From positions 4,774,001 through 4,838,000 of the forward strand of contig OU612075.1 in assembly GCA_914767715.1 (NCBI GenBank): a stretch of DNA of 64,000 nucleotides, in the 5' to 3' direction. The notes under the pieces are model-generated. The model ran no database searches and was not told the DNA's origin. It saw only the letters and a program-made list of their open reading frames with translations. Source of the DNA: Membranipora membranacea. Lineage: Eukaryota; Bryozoa; Gymnolaemata; Cheilostomatida; Membraniporidae. A program made the position numbers and the translations under genes. This document shows positions 34,301 to 46,325 of this stretch, one piece after another. Within the stretch, counting starts at the first letter, position 1, and each line of letters starts with the position of its first letter.

Positions 34301-37263
34301 TCACCCTCTCATATCTATCACCTTCTCTTGGTGACCTACGAGATGTCCGACCTGACATAATATAGAGCAAAAATTGAACAACAGAAAAATCTAGGGTAAT
34401 CTGACTTATGTTGAGGAGAGGTGTCAATTTCACAATTACAACCATTAAGACGATGCATCAAGTAGCATCGACAAAATATGATACCAAACGAAAATTACAA
34501 ACGTGAGGATGGCCAAAGTATTATTTTCATCGATGAGAAAATCAGATAACGAAGTTAGAATTTACCCAGAGAAGTATAGAAAACCGTTCTATTGTTCAAT
34601 TATGTTTATGAATACGTGTACACTTACCAGTTCTTGTTGCGTTGTGATGATGGAAGCCATCACCGCGCGGAGAGAGGTCAAAACCACGTACAGGGGTATG
34701 CTCGACCGTCCTACGCTTAGCACGAGAGTGCATCGCTCTGGGCGACGGTATTTCAGTGTACTGGGATGTGTGAGGCACATCTTTTGGTGGTGGTAGTAGA
34801 TCATTTAGTTGGGAGCCAAATTTTTCTGCAACAGAAAATTTATGATACAATGGAATCTATTGTAACTAAACAATATGTAAGACATTTTCACCTCAATCGG
34901 AATGGAAAAAATTGAGATAAATCAACAAAATTTACATGCTTGTATGGATCTATAAGTTAATAACTAGAGAGGACAACCAAGTCTTGCTCACCTTCATAAG
35001 AAGCTTTTAAATGTGTAACGTCGTGGCCCGCAGCCAGTAATTTCTGTAGTTTCTTCCGAGCTTTCAAGAGCTCAGCTTCCTGCTTCGCTTTTTTCATCGC
35101 CTCGGCAACAATATTGGCTCTGTTGAGCCCTTCAGCCTGTAATATCAAACCCTATTTGCTTATTCCATTGCATTAGAGCCGTTTGGTTACCCCATACTGA
35201 AAGCCCTTTGCAGACATAACATACGCAACCTGGGTAGAGTGAACTTAAGAATGGGAGACACATGGTCGCAGCTTTGGTGTATGTGAATCCAATGTAAAAA
35301 CTTTTTAGAGAGATTGTTGAAACACAATTGTACAGCAAGCAGTTAACACAGCAAAAGAGTAGTGAAATGAAATGAAATTATGGTGCACTTCAAAAGCCTT
35401 GTTATGCGGCTCGCTGGTGATTTAAAACTTGATCAGGTTGTATGATAAGGCCAACATAAGAACAGATATCAAGGAAAAGGACAGCTAAATCAGCTTGGTA
35501 AACTCATAGTGAGGGTTCATGCTGGTAGTTCAGTTTGAAGGTTGACAGGGCATTGCTTCTCATAGATAATCCAAATTGGGCCGGTTTAATTTGCTTTCTG
35601 ATCGTTAATTTACCTGTATATCCTGAGGAACCATGACAGAGGAACAATTATATATATACATTCAAATATGAGCGCAATATTTTTACTCATTATCTTATCT
35701 CATTCTCATGTAAATCATAGTTCTATAACTAAATAAAAAACTGATCGATTTAAACAAAGCCACGCGTTATATTTCCTCCATGATAACATTGCACTGTTTT
35801 ACTTCATCATAATCTGACTGATTTTCTGACCTCTCTTTTTCTGGCTCTCTCTCTTGCAGAATCTCTGCGAAATATTTCATCATTTCTAAGAGCCCTAAAT
35901 TGCGCTTCTTCTTCTGCCTGCTCTCGGTGGTGTCTGAGAAGCTCTTCCGTTCTTTCTCTCTCCTTTTCTTCAACCTGATACCTGATATACTCCTTGATAT
36001 ATATAAAAACATTTTCTGTGAATCATGTATAAGCTAAGCAACAGATACATCTATATTTGAGATTAAACTCCAAAATTCCGAATCATGTTGTAGACAGCAA
36101 CTCAACAAGAAGGTGTACCGATACGATTGGGATTAATTCTGAGATATTCTTATTATACCACATGAGTGAATCCAATTAATCATTCAGTCTTTTGAGACAA
36201 AGCTCAAGGTTAGATGTTTCGCTGTGTTACATATATGTGTAATATGACCTGACAATCTGGGACCAAAACACGTCTAGTAGTGATTTGAATATTTATTTTA
36301 GGTTATTAATACCTGATGTTCCTTCTCCCTCCGTCGTTGGTTCTCTCTTTCCCGGATGGTCTGAGGGTCAAGATTGACCAGTTGTCCGCGTGTGTGACTC
36401 CTGGATAGATAAGAAATTCAATGTCCTAACATTATATTAACCTAAGAACCTAAGAACCTAAGAACTACAGCTGGCATCAACAGTTAAACTGAATAACTCA
36501 TTATGGTGATAATTTTTCTACTCACTAACTAACCTCTCAAAAGTGCTGGTGCACCAATGATTTGGAATGCTTCTCAGTGGTCTTACTTGATTTGATTTGA
36601 ATGGAAATACCATATTTATTTATTTATTTATTTTATACTAGCTAAACTTTGATACGGACTATCTAAATGTGCAACAGAAATCAAAGTGAGGGAGGCTTCA
36701 GTTAATAAAGAAAAGGAATGTGCATGAATGACATCCCCAGAAATGTGATGTCATGACTTCACGAGCTTTCAATGCTCAACCCCTAATTCTAATTCAATAG
36801 AATTATTATTTTACAAATCTTCAGTTGGACTATAATTTCTGCCATCTATTAAATCTTAGACTCATGCTATTTTCAGAGCCAATTTAATTTTTTTGTCTGA
36901 TCTGATATATAGCTTAACATTAGAGATGAGCTTTAACACCAGAGATGATGAGCTGTTGCTGAAAATAAATCTTTTATTATTATTACCATTATTATTATTA
37001 TTATTATCATTATTATTATTATTATTATTATTATATGAATTGAGTGCCAGGAATCAGGATAAAATTGTCAGCCACAGTAAAAGGTACACATCTTACTTGT
37101 TTGTTTTAAGTGCATAAATATGATTAACATACCTCATCTGGCCATCATCTTCATTTCCGTTAAGCTGTCCTTCTGACGAGTTTAGGTTATTATTATTATT
37201 GTAAGACTCTTCCATGAGGTCTAGACCAGGCACATGAGGCGTCTCTGCTGTTATCCCAGCCAT
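31350..37263 (-). CDS. Coiled-coil, centrosomal/ciliary-type protein gene, main copy
   Basis: Minus-strand exons with matching phases: about 37,133-37,263 (first usable ATG, MAGITAETPHVPG), about 36,533-36,570 (IPNHWCTSTFER), 36,313-36,400 (RERENQRRREKEHQ), 35,831-35,992 (YQVEEKERERTEELLRHH, strongly helical), 34,992-35,136 (AEAMKKAKQEAELLKARKKL), 34,628-34,825, 34,203-34,351 (ESSVQTDTPVPHERKKR), 33,869-34,054 (NPVSEAKPWGYKNNGGKKF), 33,081-33,235, 32,722-32,807, 32,052-32,281, 31,733-31,828 (TNRPTGRQQQILGTL) and 31,350-31,418 (GLMEKKRELEASI). It totals about 450-500 residues, E/K/R-rich, coiled coil in the first half, no membrane segment. The arrangement recalls CSPP1/CCDC66-like microtubule proteins, but I am not sure of the family. 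Oddities: a TGA six codons into the longer upstream frame of exon 1, and loss of the donor after LRLMKQ (GAACAA here, GTAAGA in copy 3), which would end the protein early at 31,733. Confidence 0.75.
31503..31589 (-). other. Highly conserved block inside the last intron
   Basis: 86 bases with only 2 differences from 44,471-44,557, whereas the adjoining coding exon (31,742-31,828 vs 44,687-44,773) differs at roughly 16 of 87. The minus strand is open in both copies (VMNQSEGREKKTP...) behind an acceptor-like 'caaacag', but the phases do not fit the flanking exons. It may be an alternative exon, an intronic element or a gene-conversion patch. Confidence 0.55.
33465..36750 (-). repeat. Source segment of the 20.16-22.76 kb duplicate
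   Basis: The 5' half of the coiled-coil gene with introns, aligned with 20,165-22,760. Its low-coordinate limit abuts the limit of the other duplicated segment (33,445) within about 20 bases. Confidence 0.8.
35395..35451. repeat. Short hairpin element, copy 3
   Basis: Same family and same intron position as 22,118-22,174. Ends AGCCTTGTTATG and ATGATAAGGCC. Confidence 0.55.
36976..37033. repeat. ATT trinucleotide microsatellite
   Basis: Imperfect (ATT)n in an intron of the coiled-coil gene. A short (ATT)n at 37,187-37,200 also lies inside exon 1 and codes for the Asn run. Confidence 0.85.
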
Positions 37264-38419
37264 CCCCGATTGGTGATATTGGTGATCTTCAAGTTGTTGA
37301 GCTGGTTGTTGGTTTCCTTGCCATGCCTGACTCTGCTGTCAAGGAGTTTGAGTCTGCATTCGCCTCTGTGATACAAACAAAGAATGGTTTTGGTGGAATG
37401 CAGAAAATTTGACTGATGTTTTCAGCTTTTTCCCCATGATTCAAGAGAACACAACTACTAACTCCACTTGCATAATCGGCTATTGTCTTCTCTTTTAACA
37501 TGAATATTTTTACAACACACACTATAACTCCTTGTACACATGCACTGATTTTATCACTTGGACTCATAAGCCATAGGTTGTAATGGCATGCATATAGAGT
37601 TATCAATTCTGGCAAGAAAGACAGTTGATGTGGCTGTGCAACCTGACGAAGGATCAAGGTAACTTTATGACCGACCATGAAATGCTTATCATCAAAAGAA
37701 AAGAAAAATCTTAAAACAACCAATTTAAATCGTGAAGTGCCCAGCTATGGTCTACCAAAATAACAATTATTAGCCTCTTTCTTCTATCTCGCTAAAATGT
37801 CAGCTACAGCAGTTTTAGTAAGTGATTCACACGCAGGAGCAGCATCGTCTCTGTAAATTTCTCGAGGGAGATTTCTATCCCCAGCAAGCTGGTTGGTACA
37901 CTAGATATGGGCTCCTAAAATGGGCTTCTCAAAGAATTCTAAAAACAGTATGATGAGTTTCAGGTTTTTGGTCAACTTCAAATTTTATCTTCAACTTTAG
38001 CTATCAGTTGTTTCCTTCCCTTTCCTACTGCTGGCGGGCTAGCCACCCTAGTGAAAACAGGGGAGTCTGAACGCCTACGCACCTGCCGTCGCCACTAGGA
38101 TGTCCCTTTCAACAAGTCAAGAACTACGACTAACTTTCTCACACTCAGAGTGGTAACAACCTTTCACCACATTCATCGATGATATGTTTACCGTGTTGGA
38201 GGCGTACATTGAAACTGACAAAAAGGAAATAACTACACTGAACTCAGAATATTGAAATATTTACTCATGATCCATGTGACGAATGAATGAGTATTTTGGT
38301 TATAATATGGTTGATGGGGTTTTCAGGGGTATGGTAACTTCTTTTGTTATTTATATAATCATCAGCCCCGAGCTTGTGGGATGTGCAATTGATATCATTT
38401 CAACTAACTATATCGGCAA
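37264..38419. other. Upstream of the coiled-coil gene; no separate gene seen
   Basis: The 37,289-37,723 minus frame (144 codons) overlaps exon 1 in another frame and has no recognisable motif. The first 60 bases upstream of the ATG continue exon 1's frame (QQSQAWQGNQQPAQQ), back to a TGA, and then a splice-acceptor-like 'gtatcacag'. Confidence 0.35.
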
Positions 38420-40620
38420 ATGTCAATGTCAATGTAGGGTTACTTACCAGTCATGTTGCTGTTTGACCCACTAACCTGCCTGTGATTGCCAAAGATGTTC
38501 TCAACAATTTCCTGAGTGAGCCGATGGGGTGTCAATCCGTGACCAAAATCTACAGATTTCTGGCACAAAGCTTTCAACCCGCTGATGGTGATGCGGCAAT
38601 CATTCAATATGGTTACAGTAGGTATCTCTGCTGTGTTAGTGTATCCGGGATACTCACCTGTGAACCTGTCCTTATCCCAGCATTCAAAGTACTTTAGAAT
38701 AGGACACAGCCTCTAGAACATGCAAAAAGAGACTATTAGTAAGTTCAGATATTGCGAGCTTATATATCACTATCTACAATCTACAAAATCGACTCCATAG
38801 TAAGTTGGGAGGAGACGATAAAGTGCTCACCTTGCAGAATTGTGAGAGTTCTTTTTCTCTTACGAGTTGTCTAGTGTTCACCAATTCCTACAGGTCGGAA
38901 CAGAACGGAACTTGGATTGCAGTCTGTAGGAAGCTTACACGCCTTAGCACAGCTGCTACCGCAGTGTTCAACACCTGTTGAATGAATAAAGTATAGATAT
39001 CTCTGGAATAAATCATTAGATCAATAGAATGTGTGTGTGTATGTATAGACATACTCAAAGAACTTTTGTTGAAAATTGCATCTTCACAAAGTTTGATGTT
39101 TTTAGAAGTTGACGAAATAAATTAAAATTTTGCTCATTTAAGATTTTCAAATTGGTCTCTTTACCACATTAACACATTGAGATTTTAAAAAGGCTCAGCT
39201 GGCACAAATAACTTAATACTATATTTAAATAGAATCTGGTTTCTCATTTTCCATCAGATGAATCTTCATCTTTGTAAAGTTGTTTAGGTACTAATTTGTT
39301 CGGTATGCATGTCGACTCCAGCCAATGTCCCTCTCTGTGTCTAATTCGATATGAGCCCATGTCACCTCTTAATCCTTTTTAATCATCTTTCTGGTACAGT
39401 TTTTCTTGTCGGCACAGTTGAACATAGCATTTCTGTATTGCTTTGAGATACTCTCTGTCATCCTGGTCAGGAATACCTTTCACATTGATATGATGTACCT
39501 TGTAGGCTGCGCAGACTAGTTTTACATGTTTAGCAATAAATGGAGTGAACTATGGCTGAACTTACCAGAACCTTTTTGCCAGCTGAGCTGGATCCAACAG
39601 AACAATGGTATCTTCTCTCTTCTCGCTTATGACATTTCTTGCCAGATGGGATTAGTTAGGAAGGGAAAGAAATTCCTGGAAACAAACTGTACTGTTCTAA
39701 GGTATGTGAAATTAATGGAGATTGCAATTTCCATAGACAAAACACACAACACTGTCTATGGCAATTTCTTTCAAATCATGAGTTATGATGGAAAACCCAG
39801 TTGATCAGTTTAGGAATAAGGATTTAAACATACGCTCTTAGAAATGTGCCCTATTTTCCAGGTTTACTTTATGAGGAGGAATTGGGTAGATAGACAAGCC
39901 TCATCTGGAATCTTCTGTTTGAGGGTGATCCATCAAAGATGCAAGCATTGACAGATTTGCTGACATCAGATATCTGACTCGATCCAAAAAAAACTTGCTG
40001 CTGATGTCCAAGTAGCTGGCTGTCTTACTGACAAAGAACACTAGAGGGTAGCTGAAATTTGTGTAGGTGCAGCTCCAGAAAAACTGCAGAATGTGAGTTC
40101 CAACTCCCTCATCACATACACCTAACAAATAGCAAGAAACAAAATGAGGCCTAGTGATACACCAAGGAGTTAGAGACTCGTTGGATAGACCAACCTCGCT
40201 AAGTAATGCCCATATCTCGCTAGGGTTAAGCTAGGTTGGAGTCATTTAAAACTTTACTTTAGAAAATTCTCAGCCTGTCTAACCAGCGCTACCTCCCCTG
40301 AAACAAATGGAAGAGTTGTCTTCTTAATATCAAGGGGTAGACAATTGCAATAATATTGTAACTAAATTATGACAACATACACCGAAAGTCACTGGACGTT
40401 ATCAGGAATGTGTTTTAAATTTTGTCTGTACACATCTTGTCTTTTGACAAGGATATTCAGGCTCCAAATGAAATTGCCACTCACCATACTTGAACACAAC
40501 TATGCAGAACCTGATCTTACCCTCTCTCCATCGTCTCTGGTTGGCAGGCAGATCAAAATTCTTGATTTGGTCTTCAATCAAATCTAGTGCCTCTGCCAAT
40601 TTATTTCACCTCCAAAAGGA
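38420..40620 (-). pseudogene. P-element/THAP-type transposase remnant (several exons)
   Basis: Minus-strand pieces in family order: about 40,530-40,600 (DLIEDQIKNFDLPANQRRW, resembling the segment before the catalytic core); 39,905-40,095 (YPLVFFVSKTASYLD ... FFLDRVRYLMSA, like the core part where such transposases read 'P-x-x-x-F-F-x-S'); 39,400-39,700 (VHHINVKGIPDQDDREYL and ARNVISEKREDTIVL, unplaced); 38,415-38,700, the clearest (FGHGLTPHRLTQEIVENIFG then NHRQVSGSNSNMTG), matching the 'L-T-x-x-L-E-N-x-F-G-x-x-R' C-terminal signature. Putative introns separate them. Frames are open locally but no continuous model could be built; 38,840-38,970 contains a stop. Probably a degraded element in the gap between gene copies. 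Confidence 0.5.
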
Positions 40621-41374
40621 AAGATACCTGAAAAGTATGCTTAATACATTATACAATACCCAGTTGTTTCAATAGCTATGACTGATGCTTTTTCAGCTCA
40701 AATATGAGCACTCAGTTTGTGAAAAGCCAACGTCGAGATTTTGAGAAGATTATCAGTGGTTCAAATAAAATTGCAGTCAAAATTATGAGTTGTCTATACT
40801 GAGTAGTATGTGGTATGTTTTCCGCAAGTGGTCCACATGCAAAGGTAACTTTCTCGCACGAGAATGTGTCCAGCTGTAGAGGCTTGATATGACACTTGAC
40901 ATGAACTGGTTTCGAAATGCCATTGACTCATTATCCCTTATCTACTCAGTGTGTCCACTGGCAGATCGGACTCTCTAACCTCTTCAGATTTTGGAAGAGA
41001 GTGTCTGATGCTGGCCTCGTAATTGAAGAGTTTGACCAGGCTAATTTGGTGTTTTGTCCCTCGTAATATTTTGAATGATTGTCATCACATTCTTGCAAGC
41101 CAAGCACATCATCCTTAATTTTGCTACAGACCCACAATTTACACTCTTTAGCTGTTTCTCTCCATGTATCTACATGTTTTGAACCATGGTACAAGCTTGT
41201 ATCACGTTTTATTGGTGTGTTACTTTTAATAGTAGAGTTGGTGGCTGTTTTTTTCTGGTTTGGTTTGGAGGTTGAACCACTCTCTCATACGTAGCTTTCC
41301 TAAAAAAAGGGATTATTCTCACTTACACGTAGGTAGACAAAAGTCCTGATGACACTAATATATATATATACTTT
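40621..41374. other. Unassigned sequence, possible transposase N-terminal part
   Basis: The minus-strand frame 40,946-41,194 (82 codons, Cys/Trp-containing) is open but carries no motif I can name. It may belong to the transposase remnant next to it. Confidence 0.25.
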
Positions 41375-41415
41375 ATTATTGCCGATCAAAGTCAATGACT
41401 TTGATCGGCAATAAT
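41375..41415. repeat. Perfect 41-bp palindrome
   Basis: 20-bp arms (ATTATTGCCGATCAAAGTCA and its exact complement) around one central base, next to a (TA)n run. Capable of a hairpin or cruciform. Confidence 0.95.
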
Positions 41416-41629
41416 TCATTTACATCATTTTGAAAGGGATAACCTGGGGAGACCTATTATACTGCAATGGTTTAATTTCCACAATTTTACAATGGGTGGC
41501 GCACAAAATCTTCACACCCCTATACAATTCGGCCAGTTTTCATTCATTTTTATTATGTATTTTCGGACTCTCACCAGTTGAAGTATTCTTTTAACTCTAG
41601 CCTCGAACCAATGATGAAAATTAGGATAC

Positions 41630-42010
41630 TGACCCTCAATCAGCCAATCGATTCATCATCAGGGCGACAAACCTATCCAGTTGGCGTGGTTTCAGCAAAT
41701 ATTACTGCCTTAAGCCCATTCAGATGAGTTTGTTACAGCAAATATTACTGCTCTAAGGCCATCCCGATAGGTTCGTTACAGCAAATAGAACTGCCAAAAG
41801 CCCATCCGAATGGGTGTTTGGCGACCAACAGTTGCCGAATTGCCATACAGACACGGTTGTGACAGCCACAATTCGAGATTGATCCAAGGTGAAATTGATT
41901 GCAAGTTAGCACTGCCAGAGCCATAAGCAGATGGCCCCGAGTTGTGTGGCGGATGGCCATTATACACATTTACAGCACAACAGCCCTCCCCACTCTTCTT
42001 AATCTCTTAC
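41630..42010. repeat. Dispersed repeat family R, copy 1
   Basis: Shares its start ('tcatcatcaggg.gacaaac') and end ('tgtgtggcggatggccatta') with 58,860-59,500. It contains three imperfect tandem units of about 45 bases with 'cagcaaatattactgc' (41,692-41,815). The short open frames here are not conserved. Confidence 0.55.
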
Positions 42011-42056
42011 CTTACTGTACCTCCAATCAACTTGCCTGTGCCTCTTGCAGCCATTG

Positions 42057-42400
42057 TTGCAGCAGGCATTATAAGGATGGAGGCATCGGCCTTCTGCAGT
42101 TGGTGCAAGTCCAGGGGTCGAGTGCCCCAGTGGTCGAAACCTTTTATCTCTCCTATGTACAGGGTGAGTTGAATGTTTCAACCATACAGATTTGAAGACT
42201 ACTTAGATGTCATTCTATCAGAATCAATCATTTGTTTGTCAAAATATGCCACTGATGGAATGTGAGAGCAGTTTGAATTTTGATTTTAGTCAAATATCTC
42301 ATTACCTTGGGGAGAGAGAAAAGGCCTCAACCGCTGGGGCACTTGACCACTGGACTTGCACCAACAACAAAAGGCCTGTGGATGGAGGTGTATACATGTT
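42057..42400. repeat. Inverted repeat, MITE-like
   Basis: About 90-base arms (42,057-42,150 and 42,305-42,400) pair imperfectly. The best core is GTTGGTGCAAGTCCAG...GTGCCCCAG at left against CTGGGGCAC...CTGGACTTGCACCAAC at right. The loop of about 150 bases is unique. No clear target duplication. Confidence 0.65.
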
Positions 42401-42848
42401 GTGTAATTTGTAGCAAGGAGTACTGTTACTTGTTTGTAGTTAAAGTTGATGACTGCAACCCTTTGATTACACTTACAATCTGACTATTGTTACTGAGACT
42501 ATAGTCTATAGTTAGTAAAGCATGTTAAGGTGACACCAAGATGATGATGATGTAGTTTAGTTAGACAAAGTAGATTAACTTACTGTTAAATTACCTTGGT
42601 CTAACTAAAAGTAAAAACTAAGGAGTAACAGTAAGTAAGAACTTCTCCTTTTCCCCCTTTGGTCTAACTGCAAATATAAAGGAAGGATAGTTAAATAAGA
42701 TAAGGAGTGGATTGATTCAGTGGAAAATGCTAAACTGTCACATGAATATATTACTATTATAGTTTATAGGTGATACTTTTGCCAATTAATGAACTAAACT
42801 AAAGCACACTGCTTCTACACAGACTCTTCTTATAATATTTCAGTGAAA
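42401..42848. other. No recognisable gene
   Basis: AT-rich with a 'gatgatgatgatg' tract near 42,541. Nothing else supported. Confidence 0.4.
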
Positions 42849-43083
42849 TTATACCTGTTATACCCGTTATACCCGTTATACCCGTTATACCCGTTATACC
42901 CGTTATACCCGTTATACCCGTTATACCCGTTATACCCGTTATACCCGTTATACCCGTTATACCCGTTATACCCGTTATACCCGTTATACCCGTTATACCC
43001 GTTATACCCGTTATACCCGTTATACCCGTTATACCCGTTATACCCGTTATACCCGTTATACCCGTTATACCCGTTATACCTGT
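42849..43083. repeat. 9-bp tandem repeat (TTATACCCG)n
   Basis: About 26 units, nearly perfect. The first and last units share the same variant (TTATACCTG). Reads as (Leu-Tyr-Pro)n in one frame, without other support for coding. Confidence 0.95.
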
Positions 43084-43859
43084 ATATATGTTTATTTTAT
43101 TAACCAGTCATTCATTCATGTAACATGTAAGACGCCATTGCCCTGCCATATACATGCCATACTGTACGCCTGGCTTACTCACAAAAGTGTATAATATAAC
43201 TATAGCAGTCAAAACTAGTCAAGGTACACAACAAAATATTAATCCCTTGAAGTTATTCATAAATTTTGCAATTCCGTGATTGAACGCATAACTGATCTAT
43301 CTGTACTTCATACGACTTAAACAAGGTGACAAATGAGGTCACCACACATATCCACGTCATACAAGCATAGTCTTGTCGGAGTGCGGACGTAGGGTACTCC
43401 TACTCAGGAGCTAAGTAGCATCGGCACAGAGTCTTTGAAAATGGTGCAAGCCTACCGGTAAAATCCTCCAATAGCGAATAGCGATATATGTTAAATCTTA
43501 AAGTCATAATGTAAAATAATATTAATAACCAGATCATTGCAAAGACAATCATGGATTGCAATCCATACACTCTATAATACTCATTTTTGTTGTGTGCCTT
43601 CCAAAACCCCATTAAATTATTTTTATAAGCTCCGTCTGGGAATGTGTGTGGTAGCGCAGCTGGACGTTCTGAAGTATAAATATCCCTTGTGTTTTTTCCA
43701 TGTGAACCAAAATGTTCTAAGCTCAACAGCATGCCTGTAAATATAGGCACTTTATTTTTCCTTCTTTTCTGCGTTCTTTAAGCAATAAAGATTTAACTAA
43801 CTAACTAACTAACTTCAGTGAAATTGCTCTTTCTTTGGCCTTCTTTAGTTTGCCTGCTG
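43084..43859. other. No recognisable gene
   Basis: The 43,400-43,750 minus frame (116 codons, one hydrophobic stretch) and the overlapping plus frame 43,537-43,740 are mutually exclusive and have no homologous support. 'aactaactaactaac' lies at 43,798-43,813. Confidence 0.3.
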
Positions 43860-43867
43860 TTATAAAT

Positions 43868-43965
43868 TGTAATCCAGTTTGATGTCATTGAATGTAACAG
43901 ATTTCCCTCCAAGCTGTCCACCATGCTTAAATTTCACAAGCTTTTTACTTGACTTGTCATCATTC
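43868..43965 (-). pseudogene. Carboxylesterase exon 1 remnant
   Basis: [20 protein letters not shown] matches exon 1 of the main gene. The ATG is out of frame with it because of an indel, the donor after the exon is lost (stop TAA follows), and no further esterase exons lie downstream. Confidence 0.75.
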
Positions 43966-44330
43966 AGACTATTATTTATACTGCGTGACTTAACAAATCA
44001 CCTACATCAACAAAACACAAGCTCACAGAACTTTCACAGCTTTCGATGATTGTATCACTGTTACACATCAGATGACAACCTGAGAAATGTCTAAATCTTC
44101 TTAGCTTCATCATGTTTTGGTAACACTAGCAAAAACCGACATAGTACACATTATGCTAGGAATGGGTAACTATTTTATTTTTCATTCACAACCTAATGAA
44201 TATAAGCAAACAGAAAAACATAAAACACAAATGGCACCCATCAGCTATTTCAATTCTACGAACGTCCGCTTTACTACCTAGCACCTTAAACTGCATGATA
44301 AAATAATAGAAGCTGATCTATTAGGCGTTG

Positions 44331-46050
44331 TAGAGATCGTCACTGTTGATAGTTGACTCGACTTCCCTTCTCATCGCCATAAGTCCCTGTAACATAATGC
44401 GACAATTATTATAGCAATATCAAAAAAATAAACTAAGAAAGTAATTCAGCAGTAATGCTCATATAGTAAATAGAAGAATATAAGTACAAAAGAACCTCAA
44501 TATCAGGTGTTTTCTTCTCTCTCCCTTCTGATTGATTCATCACTGTTTGGTAACAACAAGTTGTGTCAGTACCATAGAGTCATTATATTCTCTATGGCCA
44601 GTACTTAGCTGCACTACGAGGATATTTTTTCATCAAAGAAGAAAAAACAGTAATAATTATTGTCGGCCATTTAATTATAATCTTACCTGTTTCATTTGGC
44701 GGAGAGAATCAAGCATCTGCTGCTGTCGTTCGGTCGGATGTTTGGTAACTACGGATGGATTATACAGGGGATCCTGATAAATTTAGATATTATTACTATG
44801 CTACATCAAAGCAATTACGAGATTTTAAAGTCAAGCTAAGTGATGCAAATTGGTTATGAATTATCATTAAACTCAATTTTATGAGTTTATCTTTGTAACT
44901 TTTTTGGGGGTATTACGGGTTTAAAGGGTTTAATAACAGATACAAGCAGGTAAAACTCAAAAGCGTGCTATTACCAAAAAACAGCACAAACCTTGGCATG
45001 ATTTTCATATCTGGAGGCTTGTTGTTGATGTGAAACATCTCTAATATTGTGTATGTGGACACCATACTGTGCCGGTTGCATACTATTATAGTAAGCCTCT
45101 CTCGCCATGGCAGCCTGCGTGGCCCCTCGGGACATTGGAGGCTGCTCTTGAGCATTAGACGGGCTCAGAACGGCATCAGAGCGGATATAGTTATATCCTT
45201 CAACGGGAGAAATCCTCAAGTGTTCAGGCACGGGCAATTCATATCCGAAGGAGATAACAAGTTTGCCAAATGTAAGCAAAGATGTCCCATACAGCATTGA
45301 ACTGCAAATTTGTACAACTTCATTATAGACACCCAAAATATTAATGTGTCATATCAATGAATGAACTCACATAGATGTAAAATATTATTATTATGAGGAT
45401 CATGATGTTAAAAAAGTCAATTGAGAGTAGAGATTCCTGACTTTTACTTTTAGTTATTACAAACATTACATACCTGACACTCTCTGCTGTGCTCCGTTAG
45501 ACTGTATATCAGGATGTCTGGCTGTCTCTGATATAGTTGGAGGTCTGTGAGACTTCAGGGGTACAGCTGATTCCCCTCCTCTCCTCAGTGATGCCTCGCT
45601 TAATCTAGGAAAAATTAATTATTCATACAATACCCTGCAATACCTTCTCTGCTGCCAGTATTGTATAAGTATATATCACGCTTGTACAGAATAGCCATCT
45701 CTCTGATTAAAAGAGGATTACTCCGATTGTAGCTCTTCGTGTTTATTCATCTCCACAAATACCGTAAAGTCATATTTCTATTCAATTACTGCTCCTCCAT
45801 ATTATTCAATCCTATGAAAGAAATATGTTACTTTGATCAAGGCCTTGTTTAGCCTCAGCAGAAATATCTGAACTGATAGCCTCATACTGACCGAGAAATT
45901 CTCAGTTGAGTGTTTGTTGATCTTGGAGACACCCTCTCATTGAGTTTGTTTCTTGGGGACGTGTAATTATGACCTTTGACTCGGTTACAGCTCTCACCAA
46001 AATCCTCACCTGCTCTCGTCAATCTACCGTCAGGTACATGTTTCCTATTT
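44331..46050 (-). pseudogene. Coiled-coil gene, copy 3 (3' half, pseudogene)
   Basis: Exon equivalents: about 45,898-46,050 (NERVSPRSTNTQLRISR), 45,478-45,605 (SEASLRRGGESAVPLKSHR...), about 44,994-45,247 (GYELPVPEHLRISPVEGYNY), 44,687-44,773 (DPLYNPSVVTKHPTERQQQM) and 44,331-44,386 (GLMAMRREVESTINSDDLYN, stop). Here the donor after RQMKQ is intact and joins directly, in phase, to the last exon, which supports the main-copy exon model. Lesions: acceptor of the 45.2-kb exon is CG instead of AG, and a frameshift at the start of the 46.0-kb exon. The 5' half is missing, replaced by composite repeat. Confidence 0.75.
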
Positions 46051-46325
46051 GATCAACCTGCGTAAGAGAATACTCTATGTACACCCTCAACTTTCAATAT
46101 ACTAAAAAATCTGTATTCCACTCTGTCGCTCAGTTTTTATACTCGAAATATATGTAGTAGCAATGCATTGCTACTAAATTTACTTTTATTATTTATTTTG
46201 TAGTATTTATGACATATTAAAATTTGGCTAACACATGTGTAAGCCAAATTTACAAAACATTTTGTTAGGAGTGTTTAACATGATAGATACTTGTTTCAAA
46301 TCATAAAAGGAAAGAGTGAATACTT

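Larger units (their letters stand above)
43860..46325 (-). repeat. Segmental duplicate of 30,680-33,445
   Basis: Carries carboxylesterase exon 1 and the 3' half of the coiled-coil gene with introns. Its high-coordinate edge (about 46,325, equivalent to about 33,445) passes directly into the composite repeat. Confidence 0.8.

Noticed and set aside
36893-37117. Leu-rich 74-codon frame
   Set aside because: Translation of the ATT microsatellite in an intron.
42843-43103. Open frame of repeated Leu-Tyr-Pro
   Set aside because: It is only the translation of the 9-bp satellite; the period is a multiple of three, so the frame stays open by default.
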